Positions 19,816 through 28,589 of a stretch of 64,000 nt of DNA are shown here, in pieces. The notes under the pieces are model-generated. The model did not search any database. It saw only the letters and a program-made list of their open reading frames with translations, and was not told where the DNA came from. Made by a program: the position numbers and the translations under genes. Positions within the stretch are counted from its first letter, which is position 1. Every line of letters begins with the position of its first letter. The stretch spans positions 1,736,001 through 1,800,000 of the forward strand of contig NZ_CP039250.1 of assembly GCF_004795895.1 (NCBI RefSeq). The letters are read 5' to 3'. Origin of the DNA: Sphingopyxis sp. PAMC25046 (GTDB taxonomy: Bacteria; Pseudomonadota; Alphaproteobacteria; Sphingomonadales; Sphingomonadaceae).

Positions 19816-19908
19816 AAGGAGAGGAAGCGGGGGTCCGCTCCCACCCCAATGCGGATGTCAGGGTGACGATCGCGCTGCGCCCCACTATCATGCTGGCGGG
19901 AGAAACCC

Positions 19909-20268
19909 ATGACCAGGCACCGCATCTATTCGATCAGCGTCGCGAGCGTATATCCGCATTACATCGCCAAGGCGGAGAAGAAGGGGCGCACCAAGGCGGA
20001 AGTCGACGAGATTTTTCGCTGGCTGACGGGATATAGTCAGAGGGCGATCGAGAGCGAGCTGGCGAAGGGCACGAGTTTCGAGGATTTCTTTGGTGCGGCG
20101 CCGAAGCTCAATCCGGCGCGCGAGCTGATTACGGGCGTGATCTGCGGCATCCGGGTCGAGAATATCGAAGATCCGCTGATGAAGGAAATCCGCTATCTCG
20201 ACAAGCTGATAGACGAACTCGCCAAGGGCAAGGCGATGGCGAAGATTTTGCGCATTCCGGGGGAATAG
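19909..20268 (+). CDS. DUF2200 family protein
   Basis: 119 aa cytoplasmic protein of unknown function, recognised as DUF2200 by the opening [14 protein letters not shown], the middle R-W-L-T-G-Y and the [24 protein letters not shown] block. No signal peptide or membrane segment. It stands alone: an inverted repeat lies upstream and the LysR gene converges on it. Nothing in its context suggests a role. Confidence 0.85.
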   Translation: MTRHRIYSISVASVYPHYIAKAEKKGRTKAEVDEIFRWLTGYSQRAIESELAKGTSFEDFFGAAPKLNPARELITGVICGIRVENIEDPLMKEIRYLDKLIDELAKGKAMAKILRIPGE

Positions 20269-20335
20269 TTGCTGCCGGTGTTGACGGTGTTATCTTTGAC
20301 GACGGCAATATTTACATTGTTAACTTTGCGTTGAT

Positions 20336-21217
20336 TTACGCGGCTTCGGGAGCCGCCATCTCTTCGGTCAGCCACTCGCGAAACCGCCGCATCGCGTCGC
20401 TTTCGGGGCGCGACATCAGGCGAGTGAGCCAGTAACGGCCGGCGTCGATCGTGACCGCGAAGGGCTGGACGAGCAACTCGGCGGCAAGCTCGCGCGCGAA
20501 CATCGAGGGCGGCGCGAGCGCGACGCCCTGGCCCGAAGCGGCCGCGGCCGCCATCAACGCCGAGCTGTCGAAGACCGGACCGCGCAGGACCGGAACGGGC
20601 ACGTCCGCGGCCGCGAACCAGAGCGCCCATTCGTCGGCGCGGTACGAGCGGAGCAGGCGTTCGCGGATCAGGTCGGCGGGGGTTTTGAGGCGCGGGGCGA
20701 TCGCGGGCGCGCAGAGCGGCGCCAGCGGCGCGGCGAAGAGCGGTTCTGCGTGCGTACCGTGCCACGCGCCGTCGCCGAAGCGGATCGCATAGTCGAGCGC
20801 CTCGCCGGCAAGATCGACGCGGTTGTTGTTGGTCGCGATGCGCAGGTCGATCGACGGGTGCAGGCGCGCGAAGGCGTCGAGCCGCGGCAGCAGCCAGCCG
20901 GTCGCGAAGGTGCCGACCACGCCGACCTTGAGCGCCTCGCGGAAGCGGCCGTCCGCATATTGATCGAGTGTCGCGGCGATGCGGTCGAACGCCTCGGCGA
21001 CGACGGGGACGAGCGCATGGCCCTCGTCGGTGAGCGCGAGGCCGCGCGGCAAGCGGTGGAAGAGGCGCGTGCCGAGGCGGCGTTCGAGCTCGGCTACCTG
21101 ATGGCTGACCGCGCCCTGGCTGACGTGGAGCTCGAGCCCTGCGCGCGTGAAATTGAGGTGGCGCGCCGCCGCCTCGAAGGCGCGGAGGGCGTTGAGCGGG
21201 AGTTGGGCGCGGTCCAT
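20336..21217 (-). CDS. LysR family transcriptional regulator (GcvA/AmpR-like)
   Basis: 293 aa. N-terminal winged HTH (LPLNALRAFEAAARHLNFTR and VSQGAVSHQVAELE) and a C-terminal effector-binding domain typical of the GcvA/AmpR branch, which controls both glycine genes and beta-lactamases. The ATG at 21217 is used rather than the GTG at 21232 because AGAGAGG lies immediately upstream of the former. It is divergent from the metallo-beta-lactamase-fold gene, so regulation of that gene is plausible, but a long inverted repeat (21241-21339) occupies most of the spacer and would separate the promoters. Confidence 0.88.
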   Translation of the reverse strand: MDRAQLPLNALRAFEAAARHLNFTRAGLELHVSQGAVSHQVAELERRLGTRLFHRLPRGLALTDEGHALVPVVAEAFDRIAATLDQYADGRFREALKVGVVGTFATGWLLPRLDAFARLHPSIDLRIATNNNRVDLAGEALDYAIRFGDGAWHGTHAEPLFAAPLAPLCAPAIAPRLKTPADLIRERLLRSYRADEWALWFAAADVPVPVLRGPVFDSSALMAAAAASGQGVALAPPSMFARELAAELLVQPFAVTIDAGRYWLTRLMSRPESDAMRRFREWLTEEMAAPEAA

Positions 21218-21240
21218 CGAACCTCTCTGCACATTTGCCT

Positions 21241-21339
21241 CGTCACCCCGGACCCTTCGACGGGCTCAGGACAGGCTCGATCCGGGGTCCGCTGTTCCGA
21301 GGCTGTATAGATGAATCCCGGATCAAGTCCGGGATGACG
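21241..21339. repeat. Inverted repeat family A with a second repeat nested in one arm
   Basis: The right arm (21312-21339) matches the copy at 19788-19815. The left arm begins CGTCACCCCGGAC, is interrupted by ~26 bases (21254-21279, containing CTTCGACGGGCTCAGGACAG), and then resumes ATCCGGGGTCC. The interrupting unit looks like another dispersed sphingomonad repeat. Confidence 0.75.
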
Positions 21340-21432
21340 AAGGATATGAAATATTCTCATGGCTTTGTCGAGAAATGATGCTTTGTCGCGGGGCGCTTCG
21401 CTTGGCATTTTCGGGGGCGAAGGGAGACGAAA

Positions 21433-22299
21433 ATGTTCGATGCAATCAGCCTGTTCGCCTGGCTCGCGGGTGTGAGCGGGGCGCCGGTTCCGGCGGTCGA
21501 TCCGCTGACGCAGCCGATCGAGACCTCGCGATCGGCCCAATGGCTGGCGCCTGCGGAGCCGGAGAAAATCTTCGGGAAGACCTATCTTGTTGGTTTCGCG
21601 GGGATGAGCGTCGCGCTGATCGACACCGGTGCCGGGCTGGTGCTGGTCGACGGCGCGCTGCCGCAGGCGGCGCCCGCGATCCTCGCCAATGTCCGCAAGC
21701 TGGGGTTCGACCCCAAAGACATCAAATTTATTCTGAGCACCGAACCGCATTTCGACCATGCCGGCGGGCTCGCCGCGCTGGCGCGCGATACCGGCGCGAC
21801 GGTGGTGGCGAGCGCGCGCGGGGCCGAGGGGCTGCGCATGGGGCGGCACGCAAAGGACGATCCGCAGCTCGGCTATGGTGGCAGCTGGCCCGCGGTGGAG
21901 CGGGTGCGCGTTGTCAAGGACGGCGAGGTGCTTAAGCTTGGCAAGACGGCGATCGCGGCGGTCGCGACGCCGGGGCACACGATGGGCAGCATGAGCTGGC
22001 GCTGGCGCGCGTGCGAGGGAAAAGTCTGCAAGGCGATCGTCTTCGCATCGAGCCTCAACCCGGTGTCGGCCGACGGCTATCGCTTCACCTCCAAAGCCGG
22101 CGCGTCCTTTGTCGAGGGGTTTGCGGCAAGCTATCGCAAGATGGACGCAATGCCTTGCGACATATTGATTTCGGCGCATCCCGACAATGCGGGGCCGGGG
22201 CGGTATAACGACGCGCCGGGCGCGTGCCGCGCCTATGCCGACAGCTCGCGCAAGCGGCTCGAGAAACGGCTGACCGAAGAGCGCGCGGGCGCGCAATAG
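21433..22299 (+). CDS. Subclass B3-type metallo-beta-lactamase-fold hydrolase, Glu at ligand position 116
   Basis: 288 aa secreted zinc hydrolase, with a short hydrophobic N-terminus acting as signal peptide. The MBL-fold motif reads E104-P-H106-F-D108-H109, so the first histidine of H-x-H-x-D-H (standard position 116) is Glu. H182 in TPGHTMGS and H249 in ISAHPDN supply the other expected ligands (196 and 263). Overall layout (SLNPVSADGYRF, A before the last His) matches subclass B3. B3 variants with Gln, Arg or Glu at 116 have been described as active beta-lactamases with altered metal use, so activity is plausible but unproven. It is divergent from an AmpR-like LysR gene and followed by a TonB-like protein. 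Confidence 0.82.
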   Translation: MFDAISLFAWLAGVSGAPVPAVDPLTQPIETSRSAQWLAPAEPEKIFGKTYLVGFAGMSVALIDTGAGLVLVDGALPQAAPAILANVRKLGFDPKDIKFILSTEPHFDHAGGLAALARDTGATVVASARGAEGLRMGRHAKDDPQLGYGGSWPAVERVRVVKDGEVLKLGKTAIAAVATPGHTMGSMSWRWRACEGKVCKAIVFASSLNPVSADGYRFTSKAGASFVEGFAASYRKMDAMPCDILISAHPDNAGPGRYNDAPGACRAYADSSRKRLEKRLTEERAGAQ

Positions 22300-22379
22300 C
22301 GTTCGATCGCGTTGCTTTTCAATCTTGTAAGCCCCCGCGCTCGCGCTAGTCTGACGGCGAGTTCGCGGGGGATTGGCTG

Positions 22380-23471
22380 ATGTTCGATGCTGCGTTGCTG
22401 TTCGCTTTCCTGCCCGCTGCGGCACCCGCGCCGCCCGTCACCGGCAATCCCGCTTATTCGCAGCAACTGCTGGAGTGGAATCCCGGCGAGATCCGCTGCG
22501 ACGGCGCGGCGGTTCCGGGCACGGCGCTGCGTCCCGCCGTCGACGTGGCGACGATGGATCCGCAGCGGATCAAGCCGATATCCTATCGTTTCGCGATCGA
22601 TAGCGCGGGGCGCACGCACTCGATCGTGCGCGACAGCGGCAGCGTTTCGCCCTTCGGGCAGGACATCGGCCCGGCGCTGGCGGCGAGCCGCTTTGCCGCG
22701 GGGGAGCCACGCGCGAATTGCGAAATAGGCTATTCGCCGCAATTCGCCTCGCTGGCGCAGGCGCCGCTCGCCGACATCGCGGCCTATTCGATTTTTCCGA
22801 CCGGGCCGAGATTGCCCAAGACGGGTTGGGACCGCTTCGCCGCCGTCGGCGATTGCCGCGACAAGCCGCGCCCGGTCGCACTGCTGCGCGCGCGTCCCGA
22901 TTTTTCGAAGCTGAAGGCGACGCCCGGCGCGCGCGACTGGTCGCTCGTCACCTATGACACCGATGATGAAGGGACCCCGGTCAATGTGCGGATCGCGCAC
23001 GGCACCGGCAATGACGAACTGGACACCGCCGCGATCGAGGCGGTGCGTACGTCGCGCTTCACCGGTGGCGCGCGGACGGGCTGCTTCTATCCCTATTGGC
23101 GCGCCGCGGCGAAGATCGCGGCGCCCGAACGGCCCGACAAGGCGGCGATGCGCCCCGCGAACGCTGCTTGTCCGGCAAAGATCGAATGGGCGAGCCGGCC
23201 GACGACCTTTTATCCCCCCGCCTATCGCAAGCGCGCGATCGAGGGCTGGGCGATGGTTTCGTTCGACGTCGCGCCGTGGGGCGAGGTGGGCAATGTCAAG
23301 CTGCTCGAAGCGCAGCCGTCGGCGGATTTCGGCGGGCAGGCGATCTCAATCGTGCGCAGCGGCCGCGTCGTGCCTTCGGCGCAGGGCGCTTCGGGCTGCG
23401 TCGAGACGGTGAAATTCCTGATGCCGGATCGCGGCGGGATGGCCGACGACGAGCCGGCGGTCACCGACTGA
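22380..23471 (+). CDS. Secreted protein with three TonB_C-like repeats
   Basis: 363 aa. A signal peptide is followed by three units resembling the TonB C-terminal fold: residues ~65-110 (ISYRFAIDSAGRTHSI), ~185-225 (NVRIAHGTGNDELDTAAIEA) and ~285-345 (AMVSFDVAPWGEVGNVKLLE). Each has the polarity of a strand-turn-strand followed by an A-I-x-x-x-R helix and a final strand. There is no N-terminal membrane anchor or Pro-rich spacer, so it is not a classical energy transducer; it may be a periplasmic protein binding receptors or peptidoglycan (inference). GGGGGA precedes the ATG. It starts with the same MFDA residues as the upstream gene. Confidence 0.65.
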   Translation: MFDAALLFAFLPAAAPAPPVTGNPAYSQQLLEWNPGEIRCDGAAVPGTALRPAVDVATMDPQRIKPISYRFAIDSAGRTHSIVRDSGSVSPFGQDIGPALAASRFAAGEPRANCEIGYSPQFASLAQAPLADIAAYSIFPTGPRLPKTGWDRFAAVGDCRDKPRPVALLRARPDFSKLKATPGARDWSLVTYDTDDEGTPVNVRIAHGTGNDELDTAAIEAVRTSRFTGGARTGCFYPYWRAAAKIAAPERPDKAAMRPANAACPAKIEWASRPTTFYPPAYRKRAIEGWAMVSFDVAPWGEVGNVKLLEAQPSADFGGQAISIVRSGRVVPSAQGASGCVETVKFLMPDRGGMADDEPAVTD

Positions 23472-23484
23472 TCGCGGGGGTGCG

Positions 23485-24711
23485 CTATTCTTCGACGACC
23501 AGGCAAGGCTGGCCGTTATTGCGCAGCGCGCCGCAGAAGCTTTCGGCTTCGCCCTTGTTCGCGAAACCGCCGGCCTGGAGGCGGGTGAGCTTGCCGCTCT
23601 TGACCAGATAGGGCTGGCGGCCGGCGAAGGCCGGATTCTTCTTTTCGAGCGTCGCCCAGAGTTTGCGCGCATTGCCTTCGACGCCGAACGCGCCGAGCTG
23701 GGCGCGCCACGGGCTGGCGGTATTGGCGTTGTGGACGCGAACGGAGGCCGCCTTTGCCGGTTCGGGCTTGGCCGGCGCGGATTCGACTTTGGCCGGTTTC
23801 CCCGGTGCGGGAGGTAGCGTGTCGCTCGCGGGCGGCGGCGCGTAAGTGGTGCCGGGCTCCGTCTGGCCGGTCGCGGCAATGGCGTCGGCGGTCGCTTCGG
23901 CGGCGGCCGCCGCGGCGGCGCTGGCGGCGGGTGAGGGCGGCACGGCGACGCTGCGGATCGGTTCGGGGACCTTCGCGGCGGGTGACGGCGTGGGCTGCGC
24001 CTTGATCACCGGCGGCGGCGTGTAGCTGGTGCCGGGGGTCGAGGCGGGCAGGCTTGCGGTCTTGATCGGTGAGGCGGGCGCGGGGTTCGGCGCGGACGGC
24101 GCCGCGGCGCTGACCGCGGCGAGGCGCGCCTGCTGTTCGCCGCGCTCGATGTCGGGGATCATCGCGAGGCCGCGCTGGCGCTGTTCGAGCGGGATCAGAT
24201 TGTCGAGCTGGACCAGGCGCGCCGACGCGATGGCGAGCCCGGCGTCGCTCGCGCGCTTGGTCAGCGCATAAGCGCGCGGCCAGTCCTGCGCCGCGAGGTC
24301 GCCGTTGAAGTGCGCGGTGCCAAGGACATATTGCGCGCGCGGTTCGCCGCGTGCGGCCGAGCGGGTGATGAAGGCCATCGCCTCTTCGCGGCGGTTCGCG
24401 GTGAAGAGGACGAGGCCGAGATTGTCCTCGGCCTGCAAATGCCCCTGCTTCGCGGCGCGGCGATACCAGGCTTCGGCTTGGCCCAGATCGGTCGGCACGC
24501 CGCGGCCGAGCTTGTACGCCTGGCCGAGGTTGAATTGCGCATCGGCATCGCCGGCGATCGCGAGCGGACGCCATTCGGCGACGGCCGCCTGATAATTGCC
24601 TGCCTGCCACGCATCGACGCCGTCCTTTACATCGGCATGTGCGGGCACCGCCAGCATCGACGCAAGGGCGAGCGGCAGGGCCAGTGAAACGGCGGTGCGG
24701 AACGAACGCAT
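23485..24711 (-). CDS. Sel1/TPR-repeat protein with C-terminal SPOR domain
   Basis: 408 aa exported protein. The ATG at 24711 is chosen: GGAGAA sits seven bases upstream and the product starts with a clean signal peptide ending VPAHA; a longer reading to 24768 has none. Residues ~25-180 contain Sel1-type repeats (AQFNLGQAYKLGRGV, YRRAAKQGHLQAEDNLGLVLF, AQYVLGTAHFNGDLA). A long Pro/Ala-rich linker follows, and the last ~75 residues form a SPOR domain (PWRAQLGAFGVEGNARKLWA ... LQAGGFANKGEAESFC), which binds denuded septal peptidoglycan. Likely a cell-division or envelope-remodelling factor. It converges on the TonB_C-like gene and diverges from the ParA gene. Confidence 0.85.
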   Translation of the reverse strand: MRSFRTAVSLALPLALASMLAVPAHADVKDGVDAWQAGNYQAAVAEWRPLAIAGDADAQFNLGQAYKLGRGVPTDLGQAEAWYRRAAKQGHLQAEDNLGLVLFTANRREEAMAFITRSAARGEPRAQYVLGTAHFNGDLAAQDWPRAYALTKRASDAGLAIASARLVQLDNLIPLEQRQRGLAMIPDIERGEQQARLAAVSAAAPSAPNPAPASPIKTASLPASTPGTSYTPPPVIKAQPTPSPAAKVPEPIRSVAVPPSPAASAAAAAAAEATADAIAATGQTEPGTTYAPPPASDTLPPAPGKPAKVESAPAKPEPAKAASVRVHNANTASPWRAQLGAFGVEGNARKLWATLEKKNPAFAGRQPYLVKSGKLTRLQAGGFANKGEAESFCGALRNNGQPCLVVEE

Positions 24712-24969
24712 CTTATTCTCCAATGACTTGCGCGACACGACAGCCGCTGCAGTCCCCGGATGCTTCATAGCGCCAATTGGCTAACACGGTGTTAGCGACA
24801 AAATGGGGCGCGCCGAACTTGATCCATTCCGGGACAAGTTGGTCTTGAGGGGGTGTTTACCATATTCACGAGCAAGTCGTTCACCCTCTTTTTATCATCG
24901 TTAACCCAATTTTAGCGCCCCGCATGGCATCCCTTCCCCGATTTTTGGATTTCCGAGGGGGTAAACGCA

Positions 24970-25692
24970 GTGCGCGTATTGGCATTGGCTTCACAGAAGG
25001 GCGGGTCGGGCAAGACCACGCTGTCGGGGCACCTCGCGGTGCAGGCGCAGCTTGCCGGCGCCGGCCCGGTCGTCCTGATCGATATCGACCCGCAGGGCTC
25101 GCTCGCCGATTGGTGGAACGAACGCGAAACCGACCTTCCGGCCTTTGCCCAGACCACGGTCGCGCGGCTTGCCTCCGACCTCGAAATCTTGCGCCAGCAG
25201 GGCTTCAAGCTCGCGGTCATCGACACGCCGCCCGCGATCACCATGGCGATCCAGAGCGTGATTTCGGTCGCCGAGCTGATCGTCGTCCCGACGCGTCCGT
25301 CGCCGCACGACCTGCGCGCGGTCGGCGCCACCGTCGACCTCTGCGAACGCGCGGGCAAGCCGCTGGTGTTCGTCGTCAACGCTGCGACGCCCAAGGCGAA
25401 GATCACCAGCGAAGCCGCCGTCGCGCTGTCGCAGCATGGCACGGTCGCCCCGGTCACGCTGCACCACCGCACCGATTATGCCGCGTCGATGATCGACGGC
25501 CGCACGGTGATGGAGGTCGACCCCAACGGACGCTCGGCCGACGAAATCCGCCAGCTCTGGACCTATATGAACGATCGCCTCGAAAAGAATTTCCGCCGCA
25601 CGATCTTTGCCGCACCGGTCCCGACGCAGGGCAATTACGGCGCGGTCCGCCCGATGGGCGGTGGCTTCGGCCGCCGCATCGCCGGTCAGTGA
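24970..25692 (+). CDS. ParA family ATPase
   Basis: 240 aa cytoplasmic Walker-type ATPase. The deviant Walker A motif KGGSGKTT is at residues 10-17, followed by LIDIDPQGSLADWW and the Walker B-like LAVIDTPPAI. It starts with GTG at 24970; no better ATG exists before the Walker A segment. ParA-like proteins move plasmids, chromosome origins or large protein assemblies; the lack of a parB-type partner and the neighbouring SPOR genes suggest a positioning role in division or envelope assembly rather than plasmid partition (inference). A likely partner follows after 14 bases. Confidence 0.9.
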   Translation: MRVLALASQKGGSGKTTLSGHLAVQAQLAGAGPVVLIDIDPQGSLADWWNERETDLPAFAQTTVARLASDLEILRQQGFKLAVIDTPPAITMAIQSVISVAELIVVPTRPSPHDLRAVGATVDLCERAGKPLVFVVNAATPKAKITSEAAVALSQHGTVAPVTLHHRTDYAASMIDGRTVMEVDPNGRSADEIRQLWTYMNDRLEKNFRRTIFAAPVPTQGNYGAVRPMGGGFGRRIAGQ

Positions 25693-25706
25693 CGGGAGCG
25701 GGAACC

Positions 25707-26387
25707 ATGGGCGAACCGAAACCCCTCGCATCGCTGAGCGCCGGCCTGCTGGCCCGCAAGGGCGGAGCGCGTCCCGCGATGCGCCGCCAGCCGCTCGGCA
25801 GCGGCCCCGCACCGCTGAACAGCATGGGTTATGACGACCTCGGCTGGAACGACATGGGCTATGATGTCGACCCCGACCAGTCGGCCGAACCCGCGCGGAT
25901 GCTCGACCTGAAACCTTTGCTCACAGGATCGGTGCCGGCGCATAATGTCGAGGCCGAACATGCGGTCGACGACAGCGCGCATCTCGAACCGGCGCAGGAG
26001 TTTTCGGCCGAATATACCGGGCCGACCGACGATTATGGCGCCGACCAGTTCGAGACCGAAACGCACGAAGTGCCCGAGGTCGTCCGCCAGCAGGAATCGC
26101 TGATCGAACGCGTCGCCGCGGTCGCGCGCAAGGTCGAGGCGCGCCCCGAGGCCGCGCCGAAGAAAGAAAAGGCGCCGCGCGCGCTCAGGGCCCGCGAAAA
26201 GGCGGCCTTCACGCTGCGTCTCGACGCCGAACGCCATCTGCGTCTGCGCCTTGCGAGCGCGGTGACGAACCGGTCGTCGCAGGTGATCCTGACCGACCTG
26301 CTCGACGAATATCTGGCGTCGCTGCCCGAAATCGACGCGATGGCGAGCCGCCTGCCGGCCGCGCGTCCGGCGCGCGCACGGCGCTGA
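25707..26387 (+). CDS. ParA-linked protein with basic C-terminal DNA-binding-like domain
   Basis: 226 aa, no family assigned with certainty. The N-terminal half is acidic and low-complexity (many D/E, Y-D-D, tandem GYDD/GYDV). The last ~60 residues (FTLRLDAERHLRLRLASAVT and following NRSSQVILTDLLDEYL) look like a ribbon-helix-helix or similar small DNA-binding fold. The ATG at 25707 is preceded by GGGAGCGGGAACC; a longer reading overlaps the ParA gene. Its position 14 bases after parA and the basic tail suggest it is the adaptor for the ATPase. It is followed by a second SPOR protein. Confidence 0.6.
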   Translation: MGEPKPLASLSAGLLARKGGARPAMRRQPLGSGPAPLNSMGYDDLGWNDMGYDVDPDQSAEPARMLDLKPLLTGSVPAHNVEAEHAVDDSAHLEPAQEFSAEYTGPTDDYGADQFETETHEVPEVVRQQESLIERVAAVARKVEARPEAAPKKEKAPRALRAREKAAFTLRLDAERHLRLRLASAVTNRSSQVILTDLLDEYLASLPEIDAMASRLPAARPARARR

Positions 26388-26410
26388 AAGACATAAGAGG
26401 GGGACCCGTC

Positions 26411-27814
26411 ATGAACCGCAAACTGCTGAAGAAGCTGGCCCTTTCGGGCTTCGTCCTCGGCGTGGCGACCGGATGCAGCGGCATGGGCAAGATGGCCGAC
26501 GCGCCGTCGCGCGCCGCCGGAACGCCCGTGCTCGCCGCCAAATCGGCCGACAAGGCGCGCGCCGCGCTCGAAGCCGGCAAGGCGAGCAAGGCGGTTGGCC
26601 TTGCCGAAGCCGCGGTCGCGGGCAGCCCGCGCGATGCGGGCTTTCGCGCGCTGCTGGGACAAGCTTACCTTAATGACGGCCGATTTGCTTCGGCGAGCGC
26701 GGCGCTGACCGAGGCGATGGAACTCGGCGCGGTGGACAGCAACACGATCCTGTCGCTGACGCTGTCGCAGATCGCGCAGGGCAAAAATGCCGAGGCGGTG
26801 TCGCTGTTGACGCGGCATCGCGACACGGTTCCGGCGCCCGACCTGGGGCTGGCGCTCGCCTTGGCGGGCGACGCCGAAGGCTCGCTCTATGTCCTGGGCC
26901 AAGCCGCGCGCGCCGAGGGCGCCGAGGCGCGGACGCGGCAGAATTTCGCGCTCGCGCTCGCGCTGTCGGGTCGCTGGGCGCAGGCGCGCATCGTCGCGTC
27001 ACAGGATTTGTCGCTCGACAAGCTCGAAGGCCGGATGGCCGAATGGTCGAAACTCGCCGAACAGCCGAACGCGCAGGTGCGCGTCGCGGGCCTGATCGGC
27101 ACCGAAGCGCAGCAGGATGCGGGGATGCCGGTTCGTCTCGCGCTCAGCAATTTCGCCGATACGCAAATGGCCGCTGCCGAGCCGGTAAGCGCGCCCGTGA
27201 CCCTGCTGGCGAGCGCCGATCCGGCGCCGGTCGCCGACTATGCGCCGCCGCCGCCGGTGCTCGCAGATGCGGGCAGCACGATCCGCAGCGTCGAATTGCC
27301 GATGCCGGTGCGCAGCGAGGGCGGCGTCGTGCCGGTCACCGAATTGCCGCAGCCGCAGCCGGCGGGCGAGATGATCCTCGCCGAAACCGCACCTTACCGC
27401 GCTGCACCGCGCGTTGCGGGCGAGGGGCGCATCCGCCCCGCGCAGCAGCAGGCGCTCGAACTCGCGACGGTGCTGATTCCCAAGGCGATGGGCTTCGACG
27501 CGAAAAAGCCGGATGGCTGGGCGGTGCAGCTCGGCGCCTATGACAGTCTGGCGATCGCCAAGGAAAAATGGGGCACGCTGAAGAAGCGTAACGGCATGCT
27601 CGGGAACTTCCCGGCGTCGAGCCACGCCGCGACGGTCAAGGGCCGCACCTATTATCGCCTGACGGTCAACGGCCTCGCCTCGCGCACCGACGCGACGAAC
27701 CTGTGCAATCAGCTGAAGGCGCAGGGGCAAACCTGCTTCATCCGCGCGATGGGCGGCGGCGAGACGATCCAGTGGGCGGCGAAGCCCGGCTCGATGCGGC
27801 TCGCGTCACGATAG
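26411..27814 (+). CDS. TPR-like lipoprotein with C-terminal SPOR domain
   Basis: 467 aa. Lipoprotein-type signal with a G-V-A-T-G-C lipobox-like site (Cys near residue 22), hence probably membrane-anchored in the periplasm. Residues ~40-180 form TPR-like helices (ALEAGKASKAVGLAEAAVAG, LLGQAYLNDGRFASASAAL). A Pro-rich linker precedes a SPOR domain over the last ~80 residues (GWAVQLGAYDSLAIAKEKWG ... YYRLTVNGLASRTDATNLC). Same architecture as the SPOR protein on the other side of the parA pair, so the four genes look like one functional set. AGAGGGGGACC lies just upstream of the ATG. Confidence 0.83.
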   Translation: MNRKLLKKLALSGFVLGVATGCSGMGKMADAPSRAAGTPVLAAKSADKARAALEAGKASKAVGLAEAAVAGSPRDAGFRALLGQAYLNDGRFASASAALTEAMELGAVDSNTILSLTLSQIAQGKNAEAVSLLTRHRDTVPAPDLGLALALAGDAEGSLYVLGQAARAEGAEARTRQNFALALALSGRWAQARIVASQDLSLDKLEGRMAEWSKLAEQPNAQVRVAGLIGTEAQQDAGMPVRLALSNFADTQMAAAEPVSAPVTLLASADPAPVADYAPPPPVLADAGSTIRSVELPMPVRSEGGVVPVTELPQPQPAGEMILAETAPYRAAPRVAGEGRIRPAQQQALELATVLIPKAMGFDAKKPDGWAVQLGAYDSLAIAKEKWGTLKKRNGMLGNFPASSHAATVKGRTYYRLTVNGLASRTDATNLCNQLKAQGQTCFIRAMGGGETIQWAAKPGSMRLASR

Positions 27815-27839
27815 GACGGATTCTCGAGAGATAAGGGGG

Positions 27840-27875
27840 AGGGGCGTGGCCGCGAGGCCGCGCCTCTTTTGTTTT
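27840..27875 (+). terminator. Rho-independent terminator
   Basis: AGGGGCGTGGCC pairs with GGCCGCGCCTCT across a GCGA tetraloop, with G-U pairs, and is followed by TTTGTTTT. It ends the parA/SPOR transcript. Confidence 0.8.
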
Positions 27876-27907
27876 ATGAGATGGCCTCGCCCGACGACAG
27901 ATGAGAG

Positions 27908-28465
27908 TCAGAAGCGAAAGAAATAGGGCAGGCTTTCGATCGTCTCGACAATCTTGCATTTGGCGCCTACGTTCTTGCAGCTACCCATAACCGAACGTTT
28001 CGCGCCGCCCGGCGTGCCCGCGAAGCCGGCATAATATTGGCCTTCCTTGTCGCGCGCGATCGCGAAGTGGCCATTGCCGCCCCACAATCCAACGACGCAG
28101 TCCCGCCCGCCTGCCTCGCGGCACGCCGTCATTGCATATTGTTCCGCCTGTTCGCGACTGTCGCCGCGCAGCGCGCCATAGCTGTAGCCGGGCTGGCCCG
28201 ACGCCGAGCGCCAGAAGGCGATGGCGGCGAAGCTGTTGACCATATAGCCGCCGACATAGTCCTGTTTTTCTTGCTGAAAGGGGATGACCTGTCCGGGCGG
28301 CGGCGCGGCGGTGCCGCCGCCGTACATTTGCTGGAGCACCTGCGGCGGCGGGGCGTTGCAGGGGAGCCCTTGCGCACAGGGAATACCCTGAACCGGCGCC
28401 ATCTGCCCCGCCGCTGCGGGGGCGAGCAGGGCTGTGAGAAGAGCTGGCACGGCAAGACGGCGCAT
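27908..28465 (-). CDS. DUF4189 domain secreted protein
   Basis: 185 aa exported protein: signal peptide, a Pro-rich segment, then a DUF4189 domain (residues ~85-180) recognised from FAAIAFWRSASGQPGYSYG, an A-E-Q-Y-A-M-T-A-C helix and paired cysteines (ACREAGGRDCVV, GSCKNVGAKC) likely to form disulfides. The function of DUF4189 is unknown; it is common in secreted actinobacterial and alphaproteobacterial proteins. It converges on the SPOR gene terminator. Confidence 0.78.
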   Translation of the reverse strand: MRRLAVPALLTALLAPAAAGQMAPVQGIPCAQGLPCNAPPPQVLQQMYGGGTAAPPPGQVIPFQQEKQDYVGGYMVNSFAAIAFWRSASGQPGYSYGALRGDSREQAEQYAMTACREAGGRDCVVGLWGGNGHFAIARDKEGQYYAGFAGTPGGAKRSVMGSCKNVGAKCKIVETIESLPYFFRF

Positions 28466-28589
28466 CGGGTCATCCTCGCTGTTTATCGATCCCCGCTCAA
28501 CGAGCTATCGAATTAAATCAGCAAGATAAAGCCTTTATCGATGGTCGAGCAAGCGGGGCGCAGGATCGAGTCCGGAGTGACGAGACGGG

